Position numbers and translations under genes: made by a program. The notes under the pieces are model-generated. The model saw only the letters and a program-made list of their open reading frames with translations. It ran no database searches and was not told the origin of the DNA. From Sphingobacteriales bacterium 50-39 (lineage in GTDB: Bacteria; Bacteroidota; Bacteroidia; Chitinophagales; Chitinophagaceae), in contig MKTZ01000015.1 in NCBI GenBank assembly GCA_001898505.1, positions 434,001 through 498,000 of the forward strand: 64,000 nucleotides of DNA, given 5' to 3'. This document shows, one piece after another, positions 37,951 to 46,493 of the stretch. Every line of letters starts with the position of its first letter. Position 1 is the stretch's first letter.

Positions 37951-38847
37951 TCAAGGCTTGTACGGGAAATACAGGACATTCGCAATCCCCTGCCCCCCTT
38001 CGTTGGAGACATACATATTCCCTTTGCTGTCAAAGGCCAGTCCTTCCGGCTGCTTGAACAGCAAGGGCTTCAACGAATAGGCGGACTTCAATTTCCAGTG
38101 ATCATCCAATATAAGCAAAACTTTGTTGACAGAGGAAATGATATACCACTCTCTTGTGATAGGGTGGCGGGCCAGACAGGAAGGGTGAAACTTCTTCTTT
38201 CGTTGTTCCTCGGGCAGGTTGATATGCGACACGTCCACCGTAAAATGGGACGTCACGGCAAAATGGCCGTCCTTACGACGGTTCAATTTATATACCGATA
38301 CTTCATCACGCTGATCGTCCTGCTTGCAATTCTTACAGAGGGCGTACACATCGGGGCCGCCATCCCCATACAATCCTTCATACTCGCCCGGCGGTAGAAC
38401 ATTGAGCGATTCATCCACATGTTTTATTTTTCCCCCGCGCCTGATCTCATCGGCAGGGAACGAGAACAACGATCCGTCGCTTCGAAGGACCACCAGGTAA
38501 TTTCCGTCTACCACCGTCACATCTTCATAATCCCCATGTTTGCCAAATTTGGCATACGCGAGCTTGCCCGATCCGGGTTTGAAATAAAAGAGTTTTCCAT
38601 CCTCGTCCTCGATAGCATACAGGGTGTCGTCGTTGGGCCGTATAAAAGTGATGCCCGAGATCTCATGCAGGGCTTCACTCATAAGGAACTTCCGGGGACT
38701 GGTCAGATCATAACCGGGCGGCGAGGCAGGATCATGGCCATGCGATGAGGTCGGATTATGGCCACGTGGTGAAGCCGCCGGCATGCCGTCGTCGCCACAT
38801 CCCCAGCCGGAGAATACAAAAAGACATATGATGCAAATTATCCTCAT
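37951..38847 (-). CDS. SdiA-regulated-like beta-propeller lipoprotein
   Basis: 298 residues with a lipoprotein signal (MRIICIICLFVFSGWGC, Cys17). A linker of three similar octets (PRGHNPTS, SHGHDPAS, PPGYDLTS) leads to a propeller domain: LHEISGITFIRPNDDTLYAIEDEDG, YEDVTVVDGNYLVVLRSDGSLF, YEGLYGDGGPDVYALCKNCK, PSCLARHPITREWYIISSVNKVLLILD and FKQPEGLAFDSKGNMYVSNEGGQGIANVLYF. This is the SdiA-regulated (PF06977-like) family, proteins of the cell envelope with calcium-binding propellers. It starts five bases after the GAF gene, so it is co-transcribed. Role unknown. Confidence 0.85.
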   Translation of the reverse strand: MRIICIICLFVFSGWGCGDDGMPAASPRGHNPTSSHGHDPASPPGYDLTSPRKFLMSEALHEISGITFIRPNDDTLYAIEDEDGKLFYFKPGSGKLAYAKFGKHGDYEDVTVVDGNYLVVLRSDGSLFSFPADEIRRGGKIKHVDESLNVLPPGEYEGLYGDGGPDVYALCKNCKQDDQRDEVSVYKLNRRKDGHFAVTSHFTVDVSHINLPEEQRKKKFHPSCLARHPITREWYIISSVNKVLLILDDHWKLKSAYSLKPLLFKQPEGLAFDSKGNMYVSNEGGQGIANVLYFPYKP

Positions 38848-38852
38848 CGATG

Positions 38853-41276
38853 TTATCCTGCCGCCCCGATCACAGCCGACCCCGCCGAAGCTGCCGACTC
38901 CACGGGAGCCGCTGGCACTGTCCCTGCGGGACCACCCAGCTTTACCCCTACCCGGAAGGCACGCAGCCCGCTGACCCCTTGCAGCTCCTCCAGCTCCAGG
39001 TGCTCCAGGTCATCTTCCAGCACCCCCTTTTCTTGCAGATACTTCACATAGCCAAGGTATTCCTCGGCCTCCTTCTCATTAAAATAGATGACCGCGATCT
39101 TACCCGGCTGCGTCAGCCGCTCATTACTACCCCGGATATGCACCTTATCCACTCGCTTCTTTACCACCTGGTATCGTATATTATAGCCCCCTTCCACGTC
39201 GAACCTCCGCTCGTCCTTGCGGAAGCTGATGTCGATGGGATTGGAATGTACAAAGATCAGCTGTGTCGTTACCAGCCTGCCCGGCATCTGTGTGGTATGC
39301 GTAGCCATGGCTATCGTCGCCATGGATGTCAGCTGCCAGAGACGAAGGTTCCGCAGGTAGATCAGATCAAAAGGCTTGTCCGGCGCGATGGACTGACCGA
39401 TATAGATATCGTATTCAACCCCGTCCGTCCGGAACTTCTCGAAATAGCAGGGATAGGTTTTCTGCAATTCCTCCATGGCCTTCTCCAGTTGCCGGTTCAC
39501 CGTCTTATTGATCGTTTGTATCGAAAGCTCCAGGTCGCGACGCGCCTTGAAGGCGATGCCCGTATCCTCATCGATGGCCTTTAGATAAGGGGCTATGATA
39601 GATGCCGTATCCGGCCTGCTGTCCGAGAAATGCGCAAAGAAGACATCCACTTTCTCCTTCAAAAAAGTATTCAGCTCCATCTCCTCCGCCGTCGTCAGCA
39701 TGCCCGAGATGGCCTCCTGCCATTTGTGGCATTGGAAGATGAGCTCTTCCAGCAATCCCAGCCCGGAGTATTTTTGCAGATTGATCAGCGTAAATATCAG
39801 TATTTCGAACTGGGTCTCCAGGTCCTTCCTCAGCGCATTGTTCCGCTCCACCGTAGAATTGCGGATATCGATGGCCCCATAGAGGGGAAATACATTTTCA
39901 AAATATATCGTGTCGATGACAGGTCGCTGCTCACCCCACTGCTGTTCCCGTATATAGTGCCAGGCAGCCTCGTTGAACTTCCATTCCACCGCGGGCTGGA
40001 TAGAGGTAAAATTTTCTTTGGTCACGGCTTTAAGCTCCGCCTCGAACTCGTCGATGTTCTTTTGCAGCAGCTGCGCCAGCAGGGGCAGCACGATGTCCAG
40101 CTTGTAGAGCAGCGCATGATCCAGCGTACCCTCTTTACGGGAGGAGACCTCCAATACACCTGCTAATTGTGCATTGTACCAGACAGGCAGCAATGCATAT
40201 GCTTTTATGCCGCTGTTACGCAGCATCTTGAGGAAAAAGATCTTGTTGTCCGTGGATTCATCGAGGTTTTCATAAAAGATCAGCTTCGGGTCCTTAAAGT
40301 ATTTCTCCGCCATGGAGAGATAGGTTTCTTCCGCCTCGCCGTGCTGGAGGGCCGCCTCGGCCATTACGCTATGACAGTAGACCTCATCCGAAAAGACAGG
40401 CTTCCCATTTACCCTCAAAAAGGGCATCAGCCCAAAGTCCACCGCGTCACTGCCCGCCAGCGCACGCAAGCTCCGGATGGCCATGTCATAATGCGTATGT
40501 CCATCCAAGTGATCCGGCTTGAGGATCGTATTCTTGATGGATTCCACTACATACTCCGTGGTGATATCCGTCACCGTGATGGCGGAAAACCCTTCAAACC
40601 GGAAGAGGGTCAGCGGCAGATGCTCCATGAGGAAGGAAATGGCCGTACCGTCGTGCATGTGCACCTGCAGTTCCTCCATGTCCAGGTGCGGAAGGGGCTC
40701 CCTGGGTACGACATCGACAAATCGGGTATCTACATTCAGCCGGTAAAAGCCCGATGCCCCCGTGGATTCATCGGTAAAGGAATGGATGATCGTGCTGGAA
40801 GGGAAATAGGTCGTGAAGTTATACAACCGCTGGATGATGAGGGAATAGGTAAATTCCAGGTTGATGCTCTTGCGGTTGTGGTTCTCTTTGTCGATGAGGG
40901 ATGCGCGAACCTCGCCCGACACCGGGTCGCGGAGGAGATCATAGAAAGGTCCTGTCCCATAGAAGATGACAGGACGCATGGGCACGCTCAATGCCCACAG
41001 ATTGTTCCGCTCGTCCTCGATAGCAGGGAACAGCGCCGAATAGATCAGCTCATTCAGGTCCTCATATCCCGTGACTTCTTCTATCGGGATAATATCCTTG
41101 CCTTTCAGGCGATTTTCAAAATGACTGATGACAAATTCCAGGTACTTGAGCTTCATCGTCTTCTCATGCATCTTGCGATCTTTGAGGAAGTCGATAAATC
41201 TCCGGAAGGACAGACGGCTGTCGATCAGCTCCCCCCCTTCCAGCTTTTCCGCTATATTGAGCACGAAGTTTTGCAT
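38853..41276 (-). CDS. GAF-domain protein of about 800 residues, unknown function
   Basis: 807 residues, cytoplasmic, no membrane segment. A GAF-like region lies near residues 310-405 (FYENLDEST, IFFLKMLRNSGIKAYALLPVWYN, LAGVLEVSSRKEGTLDHALLYKLDIVLPLLAQLL). The N-terminal 300 residues read as an alpha/beta domain (FRFEGFSAITVTDITTEY) with no clear match, and residues 430-620 are mostly helical. The tail after residue 780 is Ala/Gly/Pro-rich and looks disordered. GAF domains bind small ligands, often cyclic nucleotides, but the ligand cannot be read here. It starts 11 bases after the HD-Pycsar-effector gene and overlaps nothing, so the two are probably one transcript. Confidence 0.75.
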   Translation of the reverse strand: MQNFVLNIAEKLEGGELIDSRLSFRRFIDFLKDRKMHEKTMKLKYLEFVISHFENRLKGKDIIPIEEVTGYEDLNELIYSALFPAIEDERNNLWALSVPMRPVIFYGTGPFYDLLRDPVSGEVRASLIDKENHNRKSINLEFTYSLIIQRLYNFTTYFPSSTIIHSFTDESTGASGFYRLNVDTRFVDVVPREPLPHLDMEELQVHMHDGTAISFLMEHLPLTLFRFEGFSAITVTDITTEYVVESIKNTILKPDHLDGHTHYDMAIRSLRALAGSDAVDFGLMPFLRVNGKPVFSDEVYCHSVMAEAALQHGEAEETYLSMAEKYFKDPKLIFYENLDESTDNKIFFLKMLRNSGIKAYALLPVWYNAQLAGVLEVSSRKEGTLDHALLYKLDIVLPLLAQLLQKNIDEFEAELKAVTKENFTSIQPAVEWKFNEAAWHYIREQQWGEQRPVIDTIYFENVFPLYGAIDIRNSTVERNNALRKDLETQFEILIFTLINLQKYSGLGLLEELIFQCHKWQEAISGMLTTAEEMELNTFLKEKVDVFFAHFSDSRPDTASIIAPYLKAIDEDTGIAFKARRDLELSIQTINKTVNRQLEKAMEELQKTYPCYFEKFRTDGVEYDIYIGQSIAPDKPFDLIYLRNLRLWQLTSMATIAMATHTTQMPGRLVTTQLIFVHSNPIDISFRKDERRFDVEGGYNIRYQVVKKRVDKVHIRGSNERLTQPGKIAVIYFNEKEAEEYLGYVKYLQEKGVLEDDLEHLELEELQGVSGLRAFRVGVKLGGPAGTVPAAPVESAASAGSAVIGAAG

Positions 41277-41287
41277 GACGGTGGTTC

Positions 41288-42520
41288 TTATTTCGACGGG
41301 TAGGCCAGGGCTGCGATCATGAATGCGAGTACGGATATGATCAGACCATACATAAAGGTATTATAGGACAATCTGAGCCAGCGGTACTTATTCCCCAGGG
41401 CAATGCCCTGAAAATAGACGTCCCGGATCAGGCTCCCGTACAGGAAGTCCCGGTCGTCCATCATTTGTAACATGCCACTCGCATACTCCTGCAGGCTCAT
41501 CTTATAAAAATTTCCAAAGAAGAGAAGGTTTACCTTCTTCTCATCCAGGTCCTGCTTGCTAAAAGTGCCCGGAGGAATATGCGGCCGGGTCGCCAGGATA
41601 GAAAAAATGATCGTAGCCAGGTTCACGGTCAACAATATCGTGGCGGGTATGGCCAGGTTCGTATGTTCCTCTATCTTACGGAGCAGCAAACTTAATAACA
41701 CCGAAATAATGATAGAGTTCACCTGGATCATGATATGGGCCTTGCTATCCGCCTGGCTGCTGAGACGTTGATTGTTGTTGGAGGTGATCCTGAACACGGT
41801 ATCGATCCCCCTGCCCGGGTCTTTTTTCTTTTTCTTCCTTTCCTTCTCTCCACCGCCTTCGACCGGGTCATCTTCCTGTTCATGTAGCCGTAGGAGGGCG
41901 GTGAGGGTATTGGTTATAGGCGGCACGCCCTCCTTTGCCCGCAGTTTATCCAGGTTCTCCTGTTTTTTTTCATTCAGGAGCAGTCTGCAATAGTCCGTAT
42001 GATAGTGGTGGGTCTCCAGCAGCCGGATCGTGCTCTTACGCCAGTCCTCCTTGCTGATCTGCTTATTCTGGACAGCCTCCATCTCCTTGCGCATCAGCTT
42101 GTTCCTTGCGCCAAAGTCATCCGTCCCCAGGTGAAAAAGGTCCCCGTCGCAAACGATATCCTCCAGTAAATTGGTTGGTTTTTGGGGTATTTGTGTAGCC
42201 AGGATGCATCCTTTTATGGATTGGATGGCCTCCGCATCCACGCCCGTACCCGTCAGAAAGGCAATGGCCATCTCCGCCCCCCGCTGCTCATGTCCCGAGG
42301 CTCCCCCGTTGAAATAGCCCGTGTCATGGAACCAGGCCGCCACATTTACAATAAAAAAATCCCTTTCGGATAGTTGATAATGCTGGGCGATCATCCTTAC
42401 CGCCTTGACCACTTGCTCGGTATGAGTACGATCATGATAAACGATCTTTTCATCGACATGCGAGCTAAAGAAATTCCGTACGTACTGTTGAGTTTGGTCC
42501 AGTATGATATTGTAGTCCAT
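41288..42520 (-). CDS. HD-domain phosphohydrolase fused to a Pycsar-type (PycTM/DUF5706) membrane effector domain
   Basis: 410 residues from ATG 42520 (MDYNIILDQTQQYV). HD domain (1-200) with YHDRTHTEQV (His29/His33), AAWFHDTGY (His65-Asp66), GHEQRGAE (His77) and a later CDGDLFHLG Asp, i.e. a complete metal site. A charged linker (KERKKKKKDPG, about 250) leads to FRITSNNNQRLSSQADSKAHIMIQ and two membrane helices (IQVNSIIISVLLSLLL and IPATILLTVNLATIIFSIL), then a third at the C-terminus (MYGLIISVLAFMIAALAY). That is the Pycsar effector (PycTM) pattern. No pyrimidine nucleotide cyclase gene is next to it; the neighbours are a GAF protein and an EamA exporter. The HD part may degrade the signal that the membrane part responds to; inference. 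Confidence 0.85.
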   Translation of the reverse strand: MDYNIILDQTQQYVRNFFSSHVDEKIVYHDRTHTEQVVKAVRMIAQHYQLSERDFFIVNVAAWFHDTGYFNGGASGHEQRGAEMAIAFLTGTGVDAEAIQSIKGCILATQIPQKPTNLLEDIVCDGDLFHLGTDDFGARNKLMRKEMEAVQNKQISKEDWRKSTIRLLETHHYHTDYCRLLLNEKKQENLDKLRAKEGVPPITNTLTALLRLHEQEDDPVEGGGEKERKKKKKDPGRGIDTVFRITSNNNQRLSSQADSKAHIMIQVNSIIISVLLSLLLRKIEEHTNLAIPATILLTVNLATIIFSILATRPHIPPGTFSKQDLDEKKVNLLFFGNFYKMSLQEYASGMLQMMDDRDFLYGSLIRDVYFQGIALGNKYRWLRLSYNTFMYGLIISVLAFMIAALAYPSK

Positions 42521-42572
42521 ACCCGCGTAAGGTACAGATTTCCGTGGATTTTCTAGCGTGCCGACAGCTATC

Positions 42573-43640
42573 TTAGCTGGCCCGCCGGGCTCCAAGGATA
42601 GCCCCAACGCCGGACCTTCTGTCTGCACCGCCAGTGGCCTTGGCTGGCCCGTTGTTTGTAGCCCGGGCAGCAGCCCCCGCCCTGTATTTTGCCAGATTGA
42701 TCAGCAGTACGCTCACCAGTATGATAGCCAGTCCTAACAGCTGGACAGGAGACATATTTTCACCCGCAAAAAATACCCCCAGCAGCACCGCGACCACCGG
42801 GTTGACATAAGCGTGTGTGCTCACCTGTGTGGCCGACCGGACCTGCAGCAGCCAGGTAAAGGCGGTGTATCCCGCCAGCGAACCCATCGTCACCAGGTAA
42901 AGGACGGCCAGCCATGAGGTGGCCGACACATCCTGCCAGTGGAAATGCGAAAGCTCGCCACTACCCCAGCTCACCGGCACAAAGGCAATCCCTGCCGCCA
43001 ACATCTGCCAGCCCGCATTCACGGAATTGGGATTGCCCGCCGCGCGATATTTGGAATAAAGAGAACCCGCAGCCCAGCAGATAGACCCGACGATCAACAC
43101 ACCCAAAGCGATCAACTGCCAGTGACCTCCCACTCCCTTCACCGTTCCTCCCTCCCCTGCCGCCTGCGCAGCGGCGCCAAAAGAATGCATCAGCCGCTCC
43201 CCAAACAAAAGGATCACTCCCGCAAATCCGATCAACAGTCCAATGATAGTCTCCCTGCTGCTAAAATTCTCTTTCCATTTGCTCTTATCCAGCAGTACAA
43301 ACCAGATGGGGCCTCCCGCCAGCAGGATCGCCGCCAGTGAACTTGCCACATACTGTTCGCTCCAGATCAGCCCTCCATTGCCCAAGAATAAAAGCAGCAG
43401 GCCGCTGACGACAGCCGGACGTATATATTTCCAGGAAAAGATCTTTTCCTTCCGGACGACGCACCATGCCAGCATCAATACCCCTGCCACAATAAAACGC
43501 ATGGCCCCCAGGATATAGGGAGGGATATGCTCCAGCGACATGCGAATAAAGAAATAGGTCGAACCCCACACTATATACAGGATGGCAAATGCGATAACAA
43601 CTTGTATGGTTGGGACAGGTCTGTTTGATGAGGGAGACAT
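42573..43640 (-). CDS. EamA/DMT-family transporter
   Basis: 355 residues with ten hydrophobic segments in two EamA repeats (about 10-150 and 180-320); family stretches are FAILYIVWGSTYFFIRMSLEHIPP at the start and LYLVTMGSLAGYTAFTWLLQ, STHAYVNPVVAVLLGVFFAGENMS in the second half. Proteins like this (YedA/RhtA type) export amino acids or other metabolites. It starts four bases after the Lrp-type regulator ends, so the regulator probably controls it, as in many Lrp-exporter pairs. The C-terminal 25 residues (GPAKATGGADRR...) are low complexity. Confidence 0.92.
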   Translation of the reverse strand: MSPSSNRPVPTIQVVIAFAILYIVWGSTYFFIRMSLEHIPPYILGAMRFIVAGVLMLAWCVVRKEKIFSWKYIRPAVVSGLLLLFLGNGGLIWSEQYVASSLAAILLAGGPIWFVLLDKSKWKENFSSRETIIGLLIGFAGVILLFGERLMHSFGAAAQAAGEGGTVKGVGGHWQLIALGVLIVGSICWAAGSLYSKYRAAGNPNSVNAGWQMLAAGIAFVPVSWGSGELSHFHWQDVSATSWLAVLYLVTMGSLAGYTAFTWLLQVRSATQVSTHAYVNPVVAVLLGVFFAGENMSPVQLLGLAIILVSVLLINLAKYRAGAAARATNNGPAKATGGADRRSGVGAILGARRAS

Positions 43641-43644
43641 AACA

Positions 43645-44118
43645 CTACTTTTTTTGTATCGGTATCTGTATTTTCTGCTCTTCTTTTACGGTCTCGAGGA
43701 CAATGGTTGTTTTCGTGGACTGGATAGAGCCAATGGTGGCAAATTCATTTCGCATCAGGGATATCAGCGAGGCCGAGTCGGCCGTACGCACCTTCACCAG
43801 GAAGCAATCCTCCCCGGCAATGTGATGCACCTCCTGCACTTCCGGGATCTTCGCCAGCTGCTGCCCCGTAACATTACATCCCAGTCCGTCCGTGCTCTTG
43901 ATGAAAATAAAGGCCAGCAGCTTCTGCTCCACCGCGGCCGGGTCGATATTGGTGGTATAATGCCGGATGACCTTTCGCTGCTCCAGTTTCTTCACCCGCT
44001 CGAGTACCGCCGAAGGGGCCATGTCCAGCTTCTTGGCCATATCTACATTCGGGATACGCGCATTCTCCTGCATCAGCTGAAGGATATGCATATCGATATT
44101 GTCCAAAAGGAAATCCAT
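43645..44118 (-). CDS. Lrp/AsnC-family transcriptional regulator
   Basis: 157 residues from ATG 44118 (MDFLLDNIDMHILQLMQENARIP). N-terminal helix-turn-helix (VDMAKKLDMAPSAVLERVKKLEQRKVI, residues 25-50) and C-terminal RAM/ligand-binding domain (FIFIKSTDG, VQEVHHIAGEDCFLVKVRTADSASLISLM). It probably senses an amino acid and regulates the EamA exporter that follows four bases later. Confidence 0.95.
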   Translation of the reverse strand: MDFLLDNIDMHILQLMQENARIPNVDMAKKLDMAPSAVLERVKKLEQRKVIRHYTTNIDPAAVEQKLLAFIFIKSTDGLGCNVTGQQLAKIPEVQEVHHIAGEDCFLVKVRTADSASLISLMRNEFATIGSIQSTKTTIVLETVKEEQKIQIPIQKK

Positions 44119-44434
44119 AATAATTTTTGGTAAATGTAGTAAATTTCAGAATAAAATACAGCAAAATAGATTTAGCTTAGAATTATATTCGAAACCACCC
44201 AATATCTGCAGCCCCGTGATGAAAAATGCAACAAAAAAAGTCGACCTGCCAGTACAGTTTTCGACTTTTTCTTTAAAATTTGAGGCGATTGGGTAATCTA
44301 GTGATTTGAAAATGAGGGAATTCGATCTGACATTGATTTAGGACAATCGCATGCCGCCGATGGCAACTATTTAATAATATGATCTTTAGTACCGATACTA
44401 TTAGAATAAAGAAAAATAAATTAAGTTTAGCGAT
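44119..44434. other. 316-base AT-rich gap without a gene
   Basis: Holds the leader of the Lrp gene, an isolated terminator-like hairpin (44235-44270) and an AT-rich stretch before the gene at 44435. No open frame with coding character was found on either strand. Base composition drops sharply here compared with the genes to the left, marking the edge of an AT-rich patch that continues to about 46.86 kb. Confidence 0.6.
44235..44270. terminator. Isolated terminator-like hairpin
   Basis: AAAAAGTCGA (44235-44244) pairs with TCGACTTTTT (44261-44270) around a 16-base loop and has T or A runs on both sides, so it could work in both directions. No gene on either strand ends at it: the Lrp gene starts to the left and the next gene starts to the right. 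It may be left from a lost gene. Confidence 0.4.
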
Positions 44435-44755
44435 ATGGATAGCTATCTGCAATTGGCTTCGGGAGATTCGGCGGAAGCCGTCTCCCTTCGGGACATTCAA
44501 AATGCAATTAAAACCATAAGAGAAATGGACGACGAGCACGGTGCTTTCTGGGTAGGTATCATCGAGGATGACGAGATCGTTCTGGAGACCCATAAGGATT
44601 TAACTGTAATAGGTTTCTTGCCTGGAATGGATGGCCAGGAAATCCGCGCTCGAATGCCGAACTGGATTGAAGTGGAGCAACTCTATACCTTGTTCCTTGA
44701 TCAAAAGTTTGATGCAGTAAAAAGTATTTTGAATATCTCCGCGCTGCCGCGCTGA
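44435..44755 (+). CDS. Small acidic protein of unknown function
   Basis: 106 residues (MDSYLQLASGDSAEAVSLRD...), acidic, no signal or membrane segment. Pattern of secondary structure looks alpha-beta-beta-alpha: SLRDIQNAIKTIREMDDEHG, AFWVGIIEDDEIVLETHKDLTVIGFLPG, WIEVEQLYTLFLDQKFDAVKSIL. The size, charge and a VxGxLP-type strand recall immunity proteins of polymorphic toxins (Imm1-like), but I cannot confirm that. AT-rich relative to the surrounding genes. It is followed after 87 bases by the HEAT-like gene on the same strand. Confidence 0.65.
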   Translation: MDSYLQLASGDSAEAVSLRDIQNAIKTIREMDDEHGAFWVGIIEDDEIVLETHKDLTVIGFLPGMDGQEIRARMPNWIEVEQLYTLFLDQKFDAVKSILNISALPR

Positions 44756-44842
44756 TTCCTTTTTTAGTCGAATATTGTGGTTTAAAAAAAATGGTTTTAC
44801 GTACCTCAAGTACTAATATCTTATAAAAAATAAACCTTTAGA

Positions 44843-45577
44843 ATGGGCACTTACGTTAAAGGATTAATTTCAAGGATGTCCGACGATTCGTATCGTACAG
44901 GAGAGAGACGGATAGAAAATCTCTATGAAAGTGAAAAAACTATTTCATGGGCCGCCTATGAAGAAGCGAGGCTTCTTAATGATCCAGCATTATTTGTGGA
45001 ACTATCCAGCCTAATTGATAGTACCGACGACAATAACACAAAGCATCATGCCTATTTTATTTTGGGACACAATGCAAAAAACATAAAGGATCTTAATGCA
45101 ACAAAATATTTATTAAAAAAACTGGCTGAAGAAAAGGATAAAACTATTTTAGTTACTATTCTTGATAGACTGGCCGAACTGTATAAACCCAGAGAATTTG
45201 ACACGTCATACATTTACAAGATGACAAGCCATCGTAATTGGCAAATACGAGGTGCGGCTTTTGAGGCTCTGACAAATAATGAAAATCAGGTTGAGGATTT
45301 TTTGATTGACAAGTTGATTACGACAGAAAAAAAAGATGACATTAAGCCTTTACTGACATCTCTTTTGCATGTAGGTACAGCTAAATCAATCCCTCATGTG
45401 GAGAAACATCTGAAAAATAGGCAGCCATTTATTAAAAGCTATTCAATAAATGTTCTGACTACAATTATGTTAAGAGAGAAATTCACCTTTGAGGATATAC
45501 AAAAACAACTAAAAGTATCGATGGATTTCGTTCAAACCCACTTTGACAGACTTGATACATTGACAAGGCCCGGATAA
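44843..45577 (+). CDS. HEAT-repeat-like helical protein, unknown function
   Basis: 244 residues, all-helical. Repeating units of about 30 residues with HEAT character are visible: AAYEEARLLNDPALFVELSSLID, TKHHAYFILGHNAKNIKDLNATKYLLKKLAEEKD, TILVTILDRLAELYKPREFDT, NWQIRGAAFEALTNNENQVEDFLIDKLI and DIKPLLTSLLHVGTAKSIPHVEKHL. Such repeats bind proteins. It is clearly AT-rich and sits with the small acidic gene before it; a role as an immunity protein or phage-related factor is possible but unproven. Confidence 0.75.
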   Translation: MGTYVKGLISRMSDDSYRTGERRIENLYESEKTISWAAYEEARLLNDPALFVELSSLIDSTDDNNTKHHAYFILGHNAKNIKDLNATKYLLKKLAEEKDKTILVTILDRLAELYKPREFDTSYIYKMTSHRNWQIRGAAFEALTNNENQVEDFLIDKLITTEKKDDIKPLLTSLLHVGTAKSIPHVEKHLKNRQPFIKSYSINVLTTIMLREKFTFEDIQKQLKVSMDFVQTHFDRLDTLTRPG

Positions 45578-45779
45578 TTTGCTCACGCCGTCACTCCCGC
45601 CTCAACCTGTCCCGGCTCGGTTCCGCGACCTCCATAGATTGGTCCGCATCTGTCCGGGAAAAGGTCCAATATATGCCCTTCGGACAACAAATCTGTGGTT
45701 CGTTCACATGACGAAAAAGCCATATATCATCTCCGTTAGAATCACTGATAAATGAAAGAAATCCTCCCTATAAGACAAT

Positions 45780-45998
45780 TCACTTGGATTCCCGGGTAGG
45801 GATCAGTAGTTCCCTTATATCCACGTCGAGGGCAAGAGCCATCTCCCGGAGCAGCTTCAAAGTAGGTTGGAATTCGTTGTTGCAAATCCGTGTAACGCTG
45901 TTGGGGGCGATACCTACCCTGGTCGCTAACTCTTTATGCGACATGTCTTTTTCAGCGAGTACTGCTTTAATTCTGTTGATTTTGATCTTTTGTTCCAT
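45780..45998 (-). CDS. Small XRE-family transcriptional regulator
   Basis: 72 residues: a lone helix-turn-helix of the Cro/CI type, with LAEKDMSHKELATRVGIAPNSVTRICNNEFQPTLKLLREMALALDVDIRELL covering helices 1-5. The LIPTRESK tail is short, so there is no sensor domain. It is a stand-alone regulator, of the kind found near mobile or toxin-antitoxin genes, and no toxin-like partner is visible next to it. A candidate promoter and inverted repeat upstream suggest autoregulation. Confidence 0.9.
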   Translation of the reverse strand: MEQKIKINRIKAVLAEKDMSHKELATRVGIAPNSVTRICNNEFQPTLKLLREMALALDVDIRELLIPTRESK

Positions 45999-46032
45999 TT
46001 CTCCGGCGGTTTGAGGGGTAAAGCCAATTTAG

Positions 46033-46070
46033 GTTATTTCTTGCATAACTAGCAAAGTCCTGCAAAGATA
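46033..46070 (-). promoter_or_regulatory. Promoter and possible operator of the XRE gene
   Basis: On the minus strand TATCTTTG (46070-46063) fits TAnnTTTG exactly. Just downstream, GTTAT (46033-46037) and ATAAC (46045-46049) form a perfect 5+5 inverted repeat with a 7-base spacer, overlapping the start of the transcript. This is a plausible site for repression by the XRE protein itself. Confidence 0.4.
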
Positions 46071-46135
46071 AACTTCTAACAATCAATATTTTCCGAATTA
46101 ATCAAATACGTCATTCATATTTTTCAATCAGTATA

Positions 46136-46456
46136 ATGTATTATAAAATGATTTTTACGTATCTTACTGGCATCCTAAAAATTTGGTTACGGCTCTGGCA
46201 TTTAAGTTTCTGTAATGTTTGTCCTGACCACATCCGTTCACTAATCCTTAACCAGGGGATACGCTTGTCGTTGTCCCCTGTTGTTTTGCCTTTACCGGCT
46301 AATCTCGCTGAATTGCCCATCCTCCAAAATCCGGAAGAAAAACAATCCCTCCGTCTGACCCCTGCCGACCAGGAATTCCTCACAAATCTCATGAACCAGA
46401 TGCTGACCTCGTCACAAAATAATCATCACTTGATTCCCTCAATGGCTAACCAATAA
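46136..46456 (+). CDS. Doubtful 106-residue frame, possibly decayed regulator
   Basis: The frame MYYKMIFTYLTGILKIWLRLW...MANQ begins in AT-rich DNA and has a basic aromatic start. Its second half (SLRLTPADQEFLTNLMNQMLTSSQN) resembles the stretch just before the DNA-binding domain of AraC-type or hybrid regulators (x-T-x-x-D-x-x-F-L-x-x-L-x), after which homology would be expected to continue but the frame stops. I take it as either a fragment or chance; no start signal is evident. Confidence 0.25.
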   Translation: MYYKMIFTYLTGILKIWLRLWHLSFCNVCPDHIRSLILNQGIRLSLSPVVLPLPANLAELPILQNPEEKQSLRLTPADQEFLTNLMNQMLTSSQNNHHLIPSMANQ

Positions 46457-46493
46457 CCCAAAAGGAGAATTGAATAACCACCCAAGAAAATTA

